A program made the position numbers and the translations under genes. From contig WNYE01000135.1 of assembly GCA_021396245.1 (NCBI GenBank), positions 1 through 64,000 on the forward strand: 64,000 bases of DNA. The letters run 5' to 3'. How positions within the stretch are numbered: the stretch's first letter is position 1; each line of letters starts with the position of its first letter. The notes beneath the pieces were generated by a model that worked only from the letters and a program-made list of their open reading frames with translations, made no database searches and was not told where the DNA came from. This document shows, piece by piece, positions 10,340 through 20,682 of the stretch. This DNA comes from Sporothrix humicola (taxonomy: Eukaryota; Ascomycota; Sordariomycetes; Ophiostomatales; Ophiostomataceae).

Positions 10340-11994
10340 TTAGATTGCATTACCAAACTCGACCGGCATGGGGCTGTCAGGGTTTGCTTTTCGGACGCGA
10401 ATGTAGCCGTCTGCATCAGCCTGGAAGTCATAGACACTGTAGTAGGTGCCTGGTCTTTTTGGCTCGACAGTTGTTGGGGGCTCGTCTCCCTGGCCACGCA
10501 CAAGCGTCGGCAGTGGCTTGTTCAAGTCGAGCGGCGGTCGTTGGATCTCAACCTTGCTATTGTTTGGCGTTCGAGACAGCAGCATTTTCAGCGACGAGAA
10601 GGACAGGACGCCAGCGGATGGTTTGGGAGTCGCCTTTTCTTTTTCTTTTTCGGAAACAGTCGGCCATTGGATACGTCCTCGAGAGATCCGGGACTGGGCT
10701 GCTGCATATCGGTCAGGGAGGAAGCGGCAAAAGAACGGCTTGAGCGCTGGAACGGAGGCCACGATCTATGCTGTCAGTATGTGCATACTTTTTTCTGTTT
10801 CTAGACGCACCAGGGACGTACAATTCCAATGTTGAGCTCGACGGCACTGGCCATGAGGGCTGGTGCAGTGTTCCATGTGACATCGCCGTCTGTGCTGGTC
10901 ATGGACTGCCACGCAAACACGGTCCGAGCCGCTCCAGCCGCGACGACTATGAGACCACCGATGAAGAGACTGCTGACGACTGCTGGTGGCCGACACAGTT
11001 TGATCTTGAACCGGCGTTTCTGCGACGGGAGTGTCGGGCCGGTTATCACGACCCGTGTTCCGCCAACCAGAGAAGCCGACGAAGTGGCAGACGCGGCCGA
11101 TGCCGAAGTTATGGCGGACGCGGTTGACGACTCGGAACGGTTCTTGGTCCGATTATGGCCACGGGACCACGGCATATCGGGTGATCTCGTTGCCACAGCT
11201 GCCGCCTCTGCCGTTGCTTTGGCCTTGTCCACTGCAGACCAATACTGCATTGGGAAGACAACAGCAATAACAAGGTCGGCAACGGTGTTGATGATGCCGG
11301 CAGCCAGAAGATGGTTTGTCTGGTTGATGCATTGCCGTTCAACGGAAGACAAGGTCCAGTATGCCGAGACGGGACGACACTGGAAGACATCGACGAGGAA
11401 AAAGATAGTGCCACTGGCAAGCACAATTCCGGCCAGACAGAGAGCCATTCGACGCGCAGCATGCTGGCCACTGGCATGCGTGATTCGGATAAAGAGAGCG
11501 AGCATCGACAGTTTGGTCAGATTCGTGGCCCCATCAAAGAGCAGCTGCATTGCGAGGCTAGGAGTGTTAGTAGCCTCAATGATTTTGTTTTTCAACTTTC
11601 AGTAACAACTCACGTCAATTTCAACCCTGGAACGATGGAACTTGGCATCAGGGCCATAATATGCTGGCCCCATTGCAGAGTGAGTTCACCCGCAATACCG
11701 GCAGCGGAAAACGCTGTTGAGATGATCTGAGCGCGTTAGAAGGGGATGCCGTACACCATCAAACACTCTTAAACACAAAAGTTCATGGTCACTCACAAAC
11801 GCCAGCAGAATCAGCACATCGTCTGAGCCGAATCCATGGGTAATCCGACACCGCGTGTAGATGCGGACACCAACGAGCAGCGTAGTGATGCCGATGAGGA
11901 CGGAAAGGAGGACCAGAATGGCCGGTCCGCGAGTCTCGGGCTCGCCCAGGTGGAGAGAAGGCCATGACAATTGTCGTTCTGGTAGTCGTTGCAT
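10340..11994 (-). CDS. Fungal rhodopsin-domain seven-transmembrane protein (PTH11-like/SAT20-like)
   Basis: Four exons on the minus strand (11994-11797, 11726-11614, 11557-10822, 10765-10340) encode 490 residues. All donors are GTGAGT or GTACGT, and CTAAC/CTGAC branch sites precede the acceptors. The protein matches the fungal rhodopsin-domain architecture: TM1 (LVLLSVLIGITTLLVGVRIY) followed by R-I-T-H-G-FGSDD; then LTKLSMLALFIRI; FFLVDVFQCRP with SAYW and a downstream conserved Cys (RQCINQ); and two late hydrophobic helices. The cytosolic tail of ~140 residues is basic and ends with GYIRVRKANPDSPMPVEFGNAI-type sequence. Members sit in the plasma membrane; some (Pth11-like) act as receptors, but most have no known ligand. 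A long Ser/Ala-rich loop (~residues 230-280) separates TM5 and TM6. No retinal-binding claim is made. Confidence 0.88.
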
Positions 11995-13979
11995 GACAGC
12001 GGAGAGGAGTCTTGAAAAGAGGAAAGAGGAGAAAACGGGCAGTCAGAAGAGAGGAAACAAGCCGACCAAACACCTTTGCTTTGCGGACGAACAGATCAAG
12101 GAGACTGCCAGAGCCACGGGATCTGAGCCATAGGAAGAGGAGATGAGGGGCAAGATAAATAACAAAAAACATGACTAGAAATTCTCGAGGGCTGGACGGA
12201 TAGGAACACAAAAGAAGTGCCGTGCATGCCGTGCATATCAAGGAGTGAAAGGGGCTGCCCTGTCTTGTTGACAGGATGCAGGACGCAGGATGCCGGTTCC
12301 CCAGTATCACCATCCTGTCACTTTTCACAAACAAGGCTCTTTGTGAATTTCTCTTTCGTCATTTTGTCTTTGTGATAATGATCTCCGGCTTTGCCTCCGG
12401 GTCTTCCTGCATAAAAGAGGGCCTTTGCCGATGGCACGTCCGGGGTCTCGATGAATTCAAAAAACGATATGAGCTACTATCCAAACACAAACAATAAAAC
12501 GATAAGGCGATAAATCAAAACAGTAGGAAGCCACAGTCTTGCCAATACTAAACACCTTTTGATCCTTCTCGTTATTTGAAATGCTGCACTGCCTCGCCAT
12601 GACTTCATATTCTCGTCTTCTTGAACATCATAGCCATGTTTTATTTTGTTTCGATACGGCCTCTGATGTTTTAACACGGACAATTATCGTCCTTGCACTT
12701 GTGCTATGTATCTGTGCTCTTCGCCGGCTCTTTGTCGCCTCATTGTCGTTGCTGTGTTCAGTCCAAGAAATAAGGATGCAATGTTGAATGGGGGCCAGAC
12801 TTGCACGGCCTGCCTTCAAATCCCGGATTTCTTTTTTGGGTTTCCGACAAAGACCCTTTTGACTTATTTCTCCGGCACCATGGAAAGAAACCAGCCTCCT
12901 GTCGGGTCTCTTGTTGCGTAGCACGGACATTTGGAGGAAATAAGAAAATTAAAATCAAAGGTATCGCCCTCGGTATCGCTTTTAAACAAGGCAAAAAATG
13001 CGATTGGCTCGGACTAACAGTGATCCGCGGTAAGGCTGAGAGGGCCGTGGCCTGAATGACGCTTAGATGTAGATTGGGGGAAGTCTGGGTTAGGGGTTCT
13101 AATGATACGTTATGTCGAGTGAAGGGGCAAGAAAAAGGAGGAAAAAGAAAAAAAAAAGTGAAAAAGATAAGAATGTTGCCCCTCAAGATGATCAATGCGC
13201 ACGGCCACTGAGGCCTCAAACATTATAAGTACAGGCTCTGCTGTCCGGGAACAGGCGTCGATGGTTTTCCAAATCATTGAAATGGAAACCGTTAGGGTGC
13301 ACATATTTTATGACTGTTTATTTGTTTCAAAGACGAGGCTACTATCACCGGCAAGGCTCTTCCGCGAGAATATACGATCTGAGCAGCCCGGAATGCGACG
13401 GCCGCCTTGACGACATGGCTACCCCCGCACAGCCGTCACAATAACAAAAAATTATAATATGATTTCTGAGCAGTCGTCTTTTGGACTGTGTTACAGGAAA
13501 GTCGTAGGCAACTTTCTGCAAGTCGAGCCGGGGCTCAGGCCTGTTCTTGTGAGGCAAGTAGTGTTTCGGGTTGGATGTGAACATCGAGGAGGTCATGTGT
13601 CGCAACGAGTGGAGGACAATAAATCTGAAATGATAAATACTGACAAATTCTAAAGAAAAGAGGATAGAAACGGAGAGTATGGGTGGTTGTCGTCATGATC
13701 TTGTCGATGGTCGTCGTGTAAGTGGTCAAAGCACGTGACTAATCATGTGCACTAGCCTACACTGCATCACGTGCGACTCTCACTAGGGCACGCACACAAT
13801 CCGCTAACTTTCCAATTTTTAAAAGTGGGTCAAACTTTTTGCGCCTTCCCCTCTGTCCCACCTAAAAGTTTCTCGCCATCGAACATCGATCTCGACTTTC
13901 CTTCTCTCCTCCCAACCATCCAATTTCCACGCAACAATCCTCACCATTAGAATCATCATCCTATTGGAAGACGGTCAAA
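11995..13979. other. Divergent intergenic region between the rhodopsin-domain gene and uL1
   Basis: About 2 kb without a supported gene. The uL1-proximal end carries paired CACGTG elements (separate entry) and a pyrimidine-rich leader. An isolated B-box-like stretch near 12815 lacks an A box and a foldable cloverleaf, so no tRNA is called. Confidence 0.6.
13731..13773. promoter_or_regulatory. CACGTG E-box cluster in the uL1 promoter
   Basis: An imperfect 20-bp palindrome (13731-13750) contains CACGTGA and TCATGTG, and a second perfect CACGTG follows at 13768-13773, about 210-250 nt upstream of the uL1 start. CACGTG is the core site of fungal bHLH factors such as Cbf1. Whether it controls this ribosomal gene is inferred from position only. 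Confidence 0.45.
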
Positions 13980-14724
13980 ATGTCGAAAATCACCGTCGCC
14001 GGAGTGCGGTAAGTCGATGATGATAAAACAGCGATGAATTTGAGGACTTGTCCTTCTCCATCTCGATCAAAATCTAACATTTCTTTTTCTCCTCCTCAGT
14101 GCCAACGTCGTTGAGGTCCTCGAGTACTCGAACGAGACCAAGAAGCGCAACTTCCTCGAGACCGTCGAGCTCCAGATCGGCCTCAAGAACTATGACCCCC
14201 AGCGCGACAAGCGTTTCTCGGGCACCGTCCGCCTGCCGTCGGTCCCCCGCCCCAACATGGCCATCTGCATTCTGGGTGACCAGCACGATATCGACCGTGC
14301 CAAGCACGGCGGTGTCGACGCCATGTCGTCGGACGATCTGAAGAAGCTCAACAAGAACAAGAAGCTGGTCAAGAAGCTGGCCCGCAAGTACGACGCCTTC
14401 ATCGCCTCCGAGACCCTGATCAAGACCATTCCCCGTATCCTCGGCCCCGGTCTGTCCAAGGCCGGCAAGTTCCCCACCCCCGTCTCGCACTCCGAGTCGC
14501 TGTCCGACAAGATCACCGACGTCAAGTCGACCATCAAGTTCCAGCTGAAGAAGGTGCTGTGCATGGGTGTCGCTGTCGGCAACGTCGGCATGGACCAGGA
14601 GCAGCTTGTTGCCAACATCATGCTGGCCATCAACTACCTGGTCTCTCTGCTCAAGAAGGGCTGGCAGAACGTCGGCAGCCTGACCATCAAGGCTTCCATG
14701 TCGCCTCCCCACCGCATCTTCTAA
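13980..14724 (+). CDS. RPL1: 60S ribosomal protein uL1 (L10a)
   Basis: Exon 1 (13980-14008, ten codons less one base) and exon 2 (14100-14724) give 217 residues, exactly the yeast Rpl1 length. The intron has a GTAAGT donor, a CTAAC branch site and a CAG acceptor, and the early intron is typical of fungal ribosomal protein genes. Conserved blocks include FLETVELQIGLKNYDPQRDKRF near the N-terminus, the RNA-binding region around GPGLSKAGKFPTPVSH, and the C-terminus ASMSPPHRIF. uL1 forms the L1 stalk of the large ribosomal subunit and guides exit of deacylated tRNA. Strong codon bias toward C-ending codons (AAG, CTG, GTC) fits a highly expressed gene. Confidence 0.98.
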
Positions 14725-15752
14725 GGGGTTTTTTGGGTGTATACGATGGATGTGTGCTTGGGTCTATTTCTTTTGAAAGAAAAAGAAAGAAACGGGCAAA
14801 TTCCGTCCTGTCTGCGTCCTTGATTGGGCGTGGATGGATGGGAGTTCATAGTTCATATTCATAGTTGCAAATTGCAATAAAGAGTTGCAAACCAACAAGG
14901 GTCCATTCGTGATTGCAAAGTGAAAGACATCGTGCCGGACGTGAAAAATAACTAGCAAAAGCCAGGTTGGCTCCAGAGGGAGCAAAAAGAAGAGCACTAT
15001 CATTTTCCAACAACCAAATCGTTGTGCGTAGGAGGAAAACGACGTTTTGACATCTTGCCATCCAGAAGGCCTGTGTCGACGCGAAAACTCTGCATCTTGT
15101 TGTTGCATCGTTCCTGCCAAACGACCTGCCAGCAGACTGCCATCTCTCGCTGTTCTTTTCAAACCAAGAATTCGTTCTGTCTCTACGCGAGTTTACAGCA
15201 ACACGTCTACGGCGTCTACGAAATACACATATCCCAACATCAAGTGATAAAGTGTCGAGACTGCCCCACAGCCATGAACCGAAGATGTCGTCCACGCCAA
15301 CGTGTAAGGGAAAAGGCAATCACATTCTTCTTGGAGGCCGGGAACGGAGGAAAACCCATGGCGAAAAACGGATGTTTTTCAGAAAGAATAACCCTCAGCA
15401 AGCCACATTCGTGGAGCCGCCGAATAAATGTAGTAAGGGTCTACGTCTTCACATGACGGTGTAGATTTCGTCCCTTGCTCGAAAAAAAGAAAGAAGAAGA
15501 GGAAGCGAAGTTGCCAAAAAGTTTGGGCGGCTCGATATTTATGGGAAGAAAAATTGTGAGTGGGGACGTCCGTATCAGGACTAGCGCTATTTCGCGTCTG
15601 CGATAAGAGCTGTTCACCCAATCGCTGCTTATCGTCACGTGCAGCTCCAGGCTGCTCTTTCCCACCTCACGAACCTGACAGACAACAGCATCGTGAGCAG
15701 GCATAACAACATTACAACTATCCTCAATTTAACACCTGTCAACAACGGCACA
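14725..15752. other. Intergenic region between uL1 and VMA22
   Basis: About 1 kb with no supported gene. A CACGTG site (15636-15641, within GTCACGTG) lies about 112 nt upstream of the VMA22 start codon and resembles the E-boxes in the uL1 promoter. Confidence 0.55.
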
Positions 15753-16388
15753 ATGTCCTCAGAGTCTATTGACGAGCTGCTGGCCCGGTATCTCGGCCTG
15801 CTGCATGAGTACACGGAGCTGCGCACCCAGCTGTCCGCCCACCAGGTCAGCATGTTTGGCAACCTGGCCCGAGCCAACTTTGCTGCTGAGCGTGGTCTTC
15901 GCTACGGCCCAGACCAGTTTGACGGCCGTATGCAGGCTCTAGTGCGTCTGTCTGTTACGGAAGGTGATAGTGGAAGCGAACCGGCAGCGTCGTTTGCAGT
16001 GACCCGCCCCAAGAAGGGGGTCAAAGCAGAGGCCGAGGACAACAAGACCAAGGAGAAGGAAGACGACGAGAAGAAGATGCAACAAGACGACCAGGACGCA
16101 GAAACAAAACCCAAGGCCAAGAAGAGCAACAAGAAGAAGGAGCCGGCCGGTCCGCGGGATCCACTGCAGTGGTTCGGTGTTCTCACGCCCATGGCTCTTC
16201 GCCAGGCTCAAAACGAAGCAATCGAAGCCATCGACAACATTGTTCCCCGACTGGCGACACTCAATGCCGAGATGGCAGCAGTCGAGATCGAAGTGCGGCG
16301 GGCTCGCAAGAAGAGGGCGCGTGCTGAAAAGGACGACAAGAGCACAGCTACGAAAACGACGTCAGGCGGGACAGCAGTTTCTGTTTGA
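15753..16388 (+). CDS. VMA22: V-ATPase assembly factor Vma22 (CCDC115 homologue)
   Basis: A single exon encodes 211 residues. The open frame continues upstream to an ATG at 15639, but the ATG at 15753 has a better context (CACAATG) and begins the conserved N-terminal helix (SIDELLARYLGLLHEYTELR). Other family marks are the phrase NLARANF, RYGPDQFDGRM, and near the C-terminus DPLQWFGVLTPMALRQAQ, the most conserved part of Vma22/CCDC115. A Lys/Glu-rich coiled and disordered insert (~residues 95-140) separates the halves. In yeast, Vma22 binds Vma12 and Vma21 in the ER to assemble the V-ATPase Vo sector. The C-terminal tail is basic. This gene ends 83 nt from the convergent oxidoreductase gene. 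Confidence 0.88.
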   Translation: MSSESIDELLARYLGLLHEYTELRTQLSAHQVSMFGNLARANFAAERGLRYGPDQFDGRMQALVRLSVTEGDSGSEPAASFAVTRPKKGVKAEAEDNKTKEKEDDEKKMQQDDQDAETKPKAKKSNKKKEPAGPRDPLQWFGVLTPMALRQAQNEAIEAIDNIVPRLATLNAEMAAVEIEVRRARKKRARAEKDDKSTATKTTSGGTAVSV

Positions 16389-16471
16389 TACAGTTGACAC
16401 GAAATACTTTGAACGATTCTATAAAACTACACAACAACAGATATTGGCAATTATATGGATGACGAACACAC

Positions 16472-17989
16472 TCACTTCAGCTGGGCAAAGAGGTTGTTGA
16501 GCGACTCCGCCAGACTTGGGTGCGCCCACACAGCCTCCTCCAAATCCCACCAGCGCAGCCCGCCCATCATCGCCGTCTGCACAATCGCCATGACCTCGCC
16601 GCCCTCGATCCCAAGACACGTGAAGCCCAGAATCTCGCCCGTCTCGACATTTACCGTCGCCTTCATCACACCGCCCGTCTCATCCGTCTCCAGCGCCCGC
16701 GCCACGCTCGTCATAGGCATCGACACCGACTTGACGTGCGCATAGTCGTTGCTGCTCAGACTGGCCGCCGTCACGTCGCGCTCGTGGATGCCGACATGGC
16801 CGAGCTGCGGGTCCGTGTAGACAACATACGGGACATAGTTGCGCGACTTGGACGAGGCCGTTGTCAGCTGCGGGTCCTTTTCGCCGCGGCCCGGGATCTT
16901 GCTTGTGCGCGGCAGCAGGTTCGCCGTCAGGATGCGAAAGTCGTCGTACGACAAGTGCGTGAAAGCCGGCCCACCATGGACATCGCCCAGAGCGTAAATT
17001 CCAGCGGCACTAGTGGTCAGCTTGTCGTCCACGACAATATGGCCGCGTGCGCTCGTCTTGACGCCTGCCACATCGAGGCGCAGGTCTTCTGTGTTGGGTT
17101 TCCGGCCGGCAGCCAAGAGAATGTGACTCGCCCGCACATCCTTCTTGCTGACCTGGACGTGGTCGGGCCCAGCGACAACAATCTTGGCCGCAATGGGGCG
17201 CTCCTCCGTCGTACCCTCACCGCCCGACGCAGCCACGGCAGTGACATCCGCCGACAGCAAGACGTTAATGCCTTCGTCCTTCAAGATCTTAGTCAGAGCC
17301 TCAGCAACGTCGGTGTCTTCACGCGGCAGCACTTGCGTTCCATGCTGAACAACGGTGACCTCAGCGCCCAGACGCCGGAAAAGCTGTGCAAACTCGAGCC
17401 CGACATAGCCTCCACCCACGACAATCAGGTGCGACGGCACGACGCCCAGCTGCAGGATCGAGGTGGAGTCCAGCACGCGCGCCGGCGGCACAGTCTCAAG
17501 CCCAGGCAGGCCCGGCCGAGCTGGACGCTCGCCCGTGTTGAGAAAGATGAGATCGCCCTCAATGGTTTGGAGCGGCTGGCCGGCTGCTGTGGGTGTGATC
17601 TGCAACGTCTTGGGCCCCGAAAAGGCTGCCGATCCGCGGTAGACGTCGACACCCGCACGCTGCAGCCGCGCCTCGCTGCCACCGCGGAACGAGTTGACAA
17701 TATCGCGTCCGCGCTGGCGCACCTTGGCCATGTCGACGCCCAGCTCGGCCGGTGTCTTGTTCTTAGATCCAACGCCATAATCGGCGCCGCGACTGGCAAG
17801 GTGAGCAATGCGGCCTGACGCCACAAGCGTCTTGGTCGGCGTGCAGCCGACATTGACACAGGTGCCGCCAATGGCGCCGCGCTCGACAACGGCAGTTTTT
17901 TTGCCGGCAGCGGCGAAAGCAGACGCCAAGGGCGTGCCCGACTGGCCCGAGCCGACAATGATGGCGTCGTAACGGACGGTGGATGCCAT
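16472..17989 (-). CDS. FAD-dependent pyridine nucleotide-disulfide oxidoreductase (class I, MerA/RclA-like)
   Basis: One exon encodes 505 residues from the ATG at 17989. GSGQSG (13-18) is the FAD-binding Rossmann motif. The redox-active disulfide is C44-V-N-V-G-C49 in GGTCVNVGCTPTKT. The second Rossmann motif is VGGGYVGLEFA, and the FAD-ribityl motif is YALGDVHGGPAFTH. The C-terminal dimerisation domain has the catalytic AHPSLAE (His-Pro...Glu). It lacks the N-terminal metal-binding domain and the C-terminal vicinal cysteines of true mercuric reductases. CTPTKT rather than CIPSK sets it apart from lipoamide dehydrogenase, so the substrate is unknown. The frame stays open upstream to an ATG at 18073 (see findings). 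It converges tail-to-tail with VMA22. Confidence 0.9.
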   Translation of the reverse strand: MASTVRYDAIIVGSGQSGTPLASAFAAAGKKTAVVERGAIGGTCVNVGCTPTKTLVASGRIAHLASRGADYGVGSKNKTPAELGVDMAKVRQRGRDIVNSFRGGSEARLQRAGVDVYRGSAAFSGPKTLQITPTAAGQPLQTIEGDLIFLNTGERPARPGLPGLETVPPARVLDSTSILQLGVVPSHLIVVGGGYVGLEFAQLFRRLGAEVTVVQHGTQVLPREDTDVAEALTKILKDEGINVLLSADVTAVAASGGEGTTEERPIAAKIVVAGPDHVQVSKKDVRASHILLAAGRKPNTEDLRLDVAGVKTSARGHIVVDDKLTTSAAGIYALGDVHGGPAFTHLSYDDFRILTANLLPRTSKIPGRGEKDPQLTTASSKSRNYVPYVVYTDPQLGHVGIHERDVTAASLSSNDYAHVKSVSMPMTSVARALETDETGGVMKATVNVETGEILGFTCLGIEGGEVMAIVQTAMMGGLRWWDLEEAVWAHPSLAESLNNLFAQLK

Positions 17990-18073
17990 GCTGTGGAGAA
18001 GGCGGGATCGAGATATTAGTAGTGTGGAATACGGGATTCGATATGCGATGCGATGCAGAACATGAACATGCAT

Positions 18074-18490
18074 CAGATGGGGAGCTCAATTAAACGATTA
18101 ATGAAGCTGCTTTTAATGATCTATGTCGATTGTGTTTAAAATAAAAACATATTTCAAGTTCTACATACTGCGACTACGTGAGCTCTAGAGCTCCTCAATT
18201 ATACGGGAGCTGCAGCGCCGATCCAGACCAGTGATGTCAGTCAAACAGGTTCCCCTCATTTTGCAGTGGTTGGTTGCCCGCCCTGAAATGGCTCGCACAT
18301 GAGTAATCTACAAATACCAACAACAACAGACACAAAAGGCTAGCGAGCCGTGAGATGTAGTGGTAGTGCATTTCACCGTCTAGTATTTCACTGATTTCTA
18401 TTAACAATGTTTATTCTTGTAGCTCTAATTAAAACATAATTTTAGGTAAACGTAACGCAGGATTCCACTAAAAAATCAAGTATCACCAGA
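18074..18490. other. Intergenic region with a 14-bp perfect palindrome
   Basis: The gap between two minus-strand genes contains a perfect 14-bp palindrome (GAGCTCTAGAGCTC, 18180-18193) about 190 nt upstream of the oxidoreductase start, plus a nearby GGGAGCTGCAG stretch. No gene is seen. Confidence 0.5.
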
Positions 18491-20053
18491 TCAAAAGCCT
18501 GAGGGCTCAGGTTTCGCAGGGAACGCCGGCTTTCCAATGTTGCTGCGACACTCTTGCTTCCAGTTCTTCGGCGTGTACTTATCAACGATGGACTTGAATG
18601 CCTCCAGTGTACAGAACGACTCGTCGCCCTCCAGGTGCTTGCCGGCCGGTTGGCAGCCCGGAATCGGCACCACCTCGTCGTTGTAGCGGATGCGCACGTA
18701 GTAGCCATCCATTTTGTGCTTTTCTGAGTCTGTCAGTTCCTGTGTCGGTCTGCGGCCAATGCCAGACGCTGCAGACGGCTTCTTGGACGACAGGAACGAC
18801 GGCAGATACGCAGTCCAGCCCGTGGCCGCCGGTGATGCTGGTGGTGCTGGCGGCAGCGGCTCGGTTGGCGAGGCGCCAGACTCGGGCTTCTTAAACAGTT
18901 CGACGGCCAAATGGCTTGTGAATGGCGGCCATGTTGGCATCTTGTGGCCCAGACTTGTCAGAACTGCCGCCAGGGTCGTGTCGTGGCAGCCGCTGATGCC
19001 GAAGCGGAACAGGCCGTTTTGGCCGCTGGTGCCTTTGGACTCGGCCTGTGTCACCATGCGTGCCGTCAAATCGCCCATCAACCCGCCAATTCCCAATGTC
19101 CGGTACTCGAGCGACTCGTGGTAGCCGGCAAACCACTCCTCGAGCGCCACCTTGTCAATGTTGCGCCGGACACGCTCGTCGTAGAATTCTTTCGGTAAAC
19201 GGGTCTCGGGGCCGTGGGCCAGCGTCGCATTGATCGTGTCCATGACACCCGAAAGTCGTGGCCGGCCATCGACTGCGACACGAGGGGCATCCGGGTCCAT
19301 CCAGTGGCCAATCTTCTTCGTGGCATACGCCAGCTCCTCCGAGTCGTTCCACCGCTCGGCCGCACGCTGTGCAAACGCCCGCGACAGGGCTGCAAAGCGC
19401 CGGCAATTTCCGTCGTTGGGAAACAGGGTCTCGTCGGCTGGGGCGCGAGAGACAATCGTCACAGGCGCTGCGTTCTTTTCGCGGTCCGGGTACATGCCCG
19501 TAAACGCCTGCTGCATGGACTCGAGCGCACGTGGGATGGGCGTCGCCCGCAAGAAGAAGAGGCGGTCAGGGTCTTCGGGGCCCAGCGATTTCGGCAGAAA
19601 GCCAAGACGCTCAACGTACAGCTGCCGCAGGCGCTGGCCTAATCTGAGAGTTGTGGCGCGGCCCGGGTCCGTCAACATGCCCATGTCGCACAGGGCGTCC
19701 AGCTCGCCCCGCTTTCCAGAAGCCAGGACCGCCGTATCGTTCTCACCAAACGTCTCAAGTCGTCGCTTCCACGCCATTGTCCCCAACGGCTTCGTGGCCG
19801 CACTGCCGCCACCAACTCCGACACCGGCGACGCCCGGGTCCTGGTCGTCCTCGAGCACAGCGGCCCGGAACTGCTTCACGGCCGAGCAGTACGGCCAGAA
19901 GGGGTGCAGGCCGGCATTCTGAAAACGAGGCGAGACAGGAGTGCGTTCTCCGTGGCGCATCAAAACTTGGACCAGCTGAAGCTCGAGGCCGGCTGGGTAG
20001 AGCTGCCGCAGCTCCTCGTCTGTGTACGGCTTGCGTGGTACAAGTGTCGTCAT
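18491..20053 (-). CDS. Histidine phosphatase, clade 2 (acid phosphatase-like, intracellular)
   Basis: One exon encodes 520 residues. RHGERTP (33-39, nucleophile His34) is the clade-2 histidine acid phosphatase signature, and GCHDTTLAA carries the proton-donor pair His357-Asp358. The protein has no signal peptide or TM segment at its N-terminus (MTTLVPRKPYTDEELRQLYP), unlike secreted phytases and acid phosphatases, so it is probably intracellular. It most resembles the ACP6/lysophosphatidate phosphatase-like branch, but substrate assignment is inference. A Pro/Ser/Ala-rich insert (~residues 385-430) sits between the catalytic core and a conserved C-terminal stretch (YYVRIRYNDEVVPIPGC). Its promoter is shared with the divergent PPR gene 629 nt away. 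Confidence 0.88.
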   Translation of the reverse strand: MTTLVPRKPYTDEELRQLYPAGLELQLVQVLMRHGERTPVSPRFQNAGLHPFWPYCSAVKQFRAAVLEDDQDPGVAGVGVGGGSAATKPLGTMAWKRRLETFGENDTAVLASGKRGELDALCDMGMLTDPGRATTLRLGQRLRQLYVERLGFLPKSLGPEDPDRLFFLRATPIPRALESMQQAFTGMYPDREKNAAPVTIVSRAPADETLFPNDGNCRRFAALSRAFAQRAAERWNDSEELAYATKKIGHWMDPDAPRVAVDGRPRLSGVMDTINATLAHGPETRLPKEFYDERVRRNIDKVALEEWFAGYHESLEYRTLGIGGLMGDLTARMVTQAESKGTSGQNGLFRFGISGCHDTTLAAVLTSLGHKMPTWPPFTSHLAVELFKKPESGASPTEPLPPAPPASPAATGWTAYLPSFLSSKKPSAASGIGRRPTQELTDSEKHKMDGYYVRIRYNDEVVPIPGCQPAGKHLEGDESFCTLEAFKSIVDKYTPKNWKQECRSNIGKPAFPAKPEPSGF

Positions 20054-20682
20054 GGTGGGAAGGGGAGGAGGAGACGGAGGAAAATAGGAATTGAGGTTCG
20101 AGAAATAAGAATATTAGGGGTGCAGAAAGGGAAAGCCGAGAGGTAAGGTCAAGAATCAAAATGATGCAATTGACAACTTTCCAAGAAACAATGACTGACC
20201 AAATTCATTCCCCCCCTTCTGTAGTTGTTGCGGAGAGTCCTAAACAGGAAGGCGCGCTTGTTGGGCGCGGTTAGTCAGCGCCTGCCGCAAGCTCGTGGCC
20301 CTGGAATGACGCATTATTCGCTGTATTTCCCGGTCTCGTCGCCTGTCAGATCCGGTTTTAGGGGCAATTGCCGTATTCGACAGGCGGTCAATTGATCCCA
20401 GACGCCTGGAGTGCCGGTCACCAGTGGCTAGTCTTGCCGATTACCATCCGGACGGCCCCGCATACTGAGCCAGCCACAGCGTGTTGGGGCTCTGAATTTA
20501 CAGCGGCCCCATTGGCTGTAACAATTTTTGCTGGTACGAAGAGAAGGCTCCACGTTAAACCGACAACCTCACAACCTCAAATCAAAGTCGAATGCGAAAC
20601 CAACAATCGACAAGAAGCCCAAACACTGAACGACACCCTGCGACCACGAACTCCCGCCGACGACCGTCCATCCCGGGAGCCT
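20054..20682. promoter_or_regulatory. Shared divergent promoter region (histidine phosphatase / PPR protein)
   Basis: 629 nt separates two divergent start codons. The frame of the PPR gene is open back to 20368, so a longer N-terminus is formally possible, but the upstream part lacks targeting or domain features. No distinct motif can be named. Confidence 0.5.

Noticed and set aside
12780..12860. Possible tRNA (B-box-like TTCAAATCC)
   Set aside because: There is no A box at the right distance and no cloverleaf arms.
15639..15752. 38-codon N-terminal extension of Vma22
   Set aside because: The first codons overlap the CACGTG promoter element and the conserved helix begins at 15753, which has better start context.
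16520..17818. 432-codon plus-strand open frame
   Set aside because: Antisense shadow of the disulfide oxidoreductase gene, rich in Arg/His as expected from reverse-complement codon bias.
20368..20682. 105-codon N-terminal extension of the PPR protein
   Set aside because: The sequence from 20683 already begins a mitochondrial presequence, which must be at the N-terminus.
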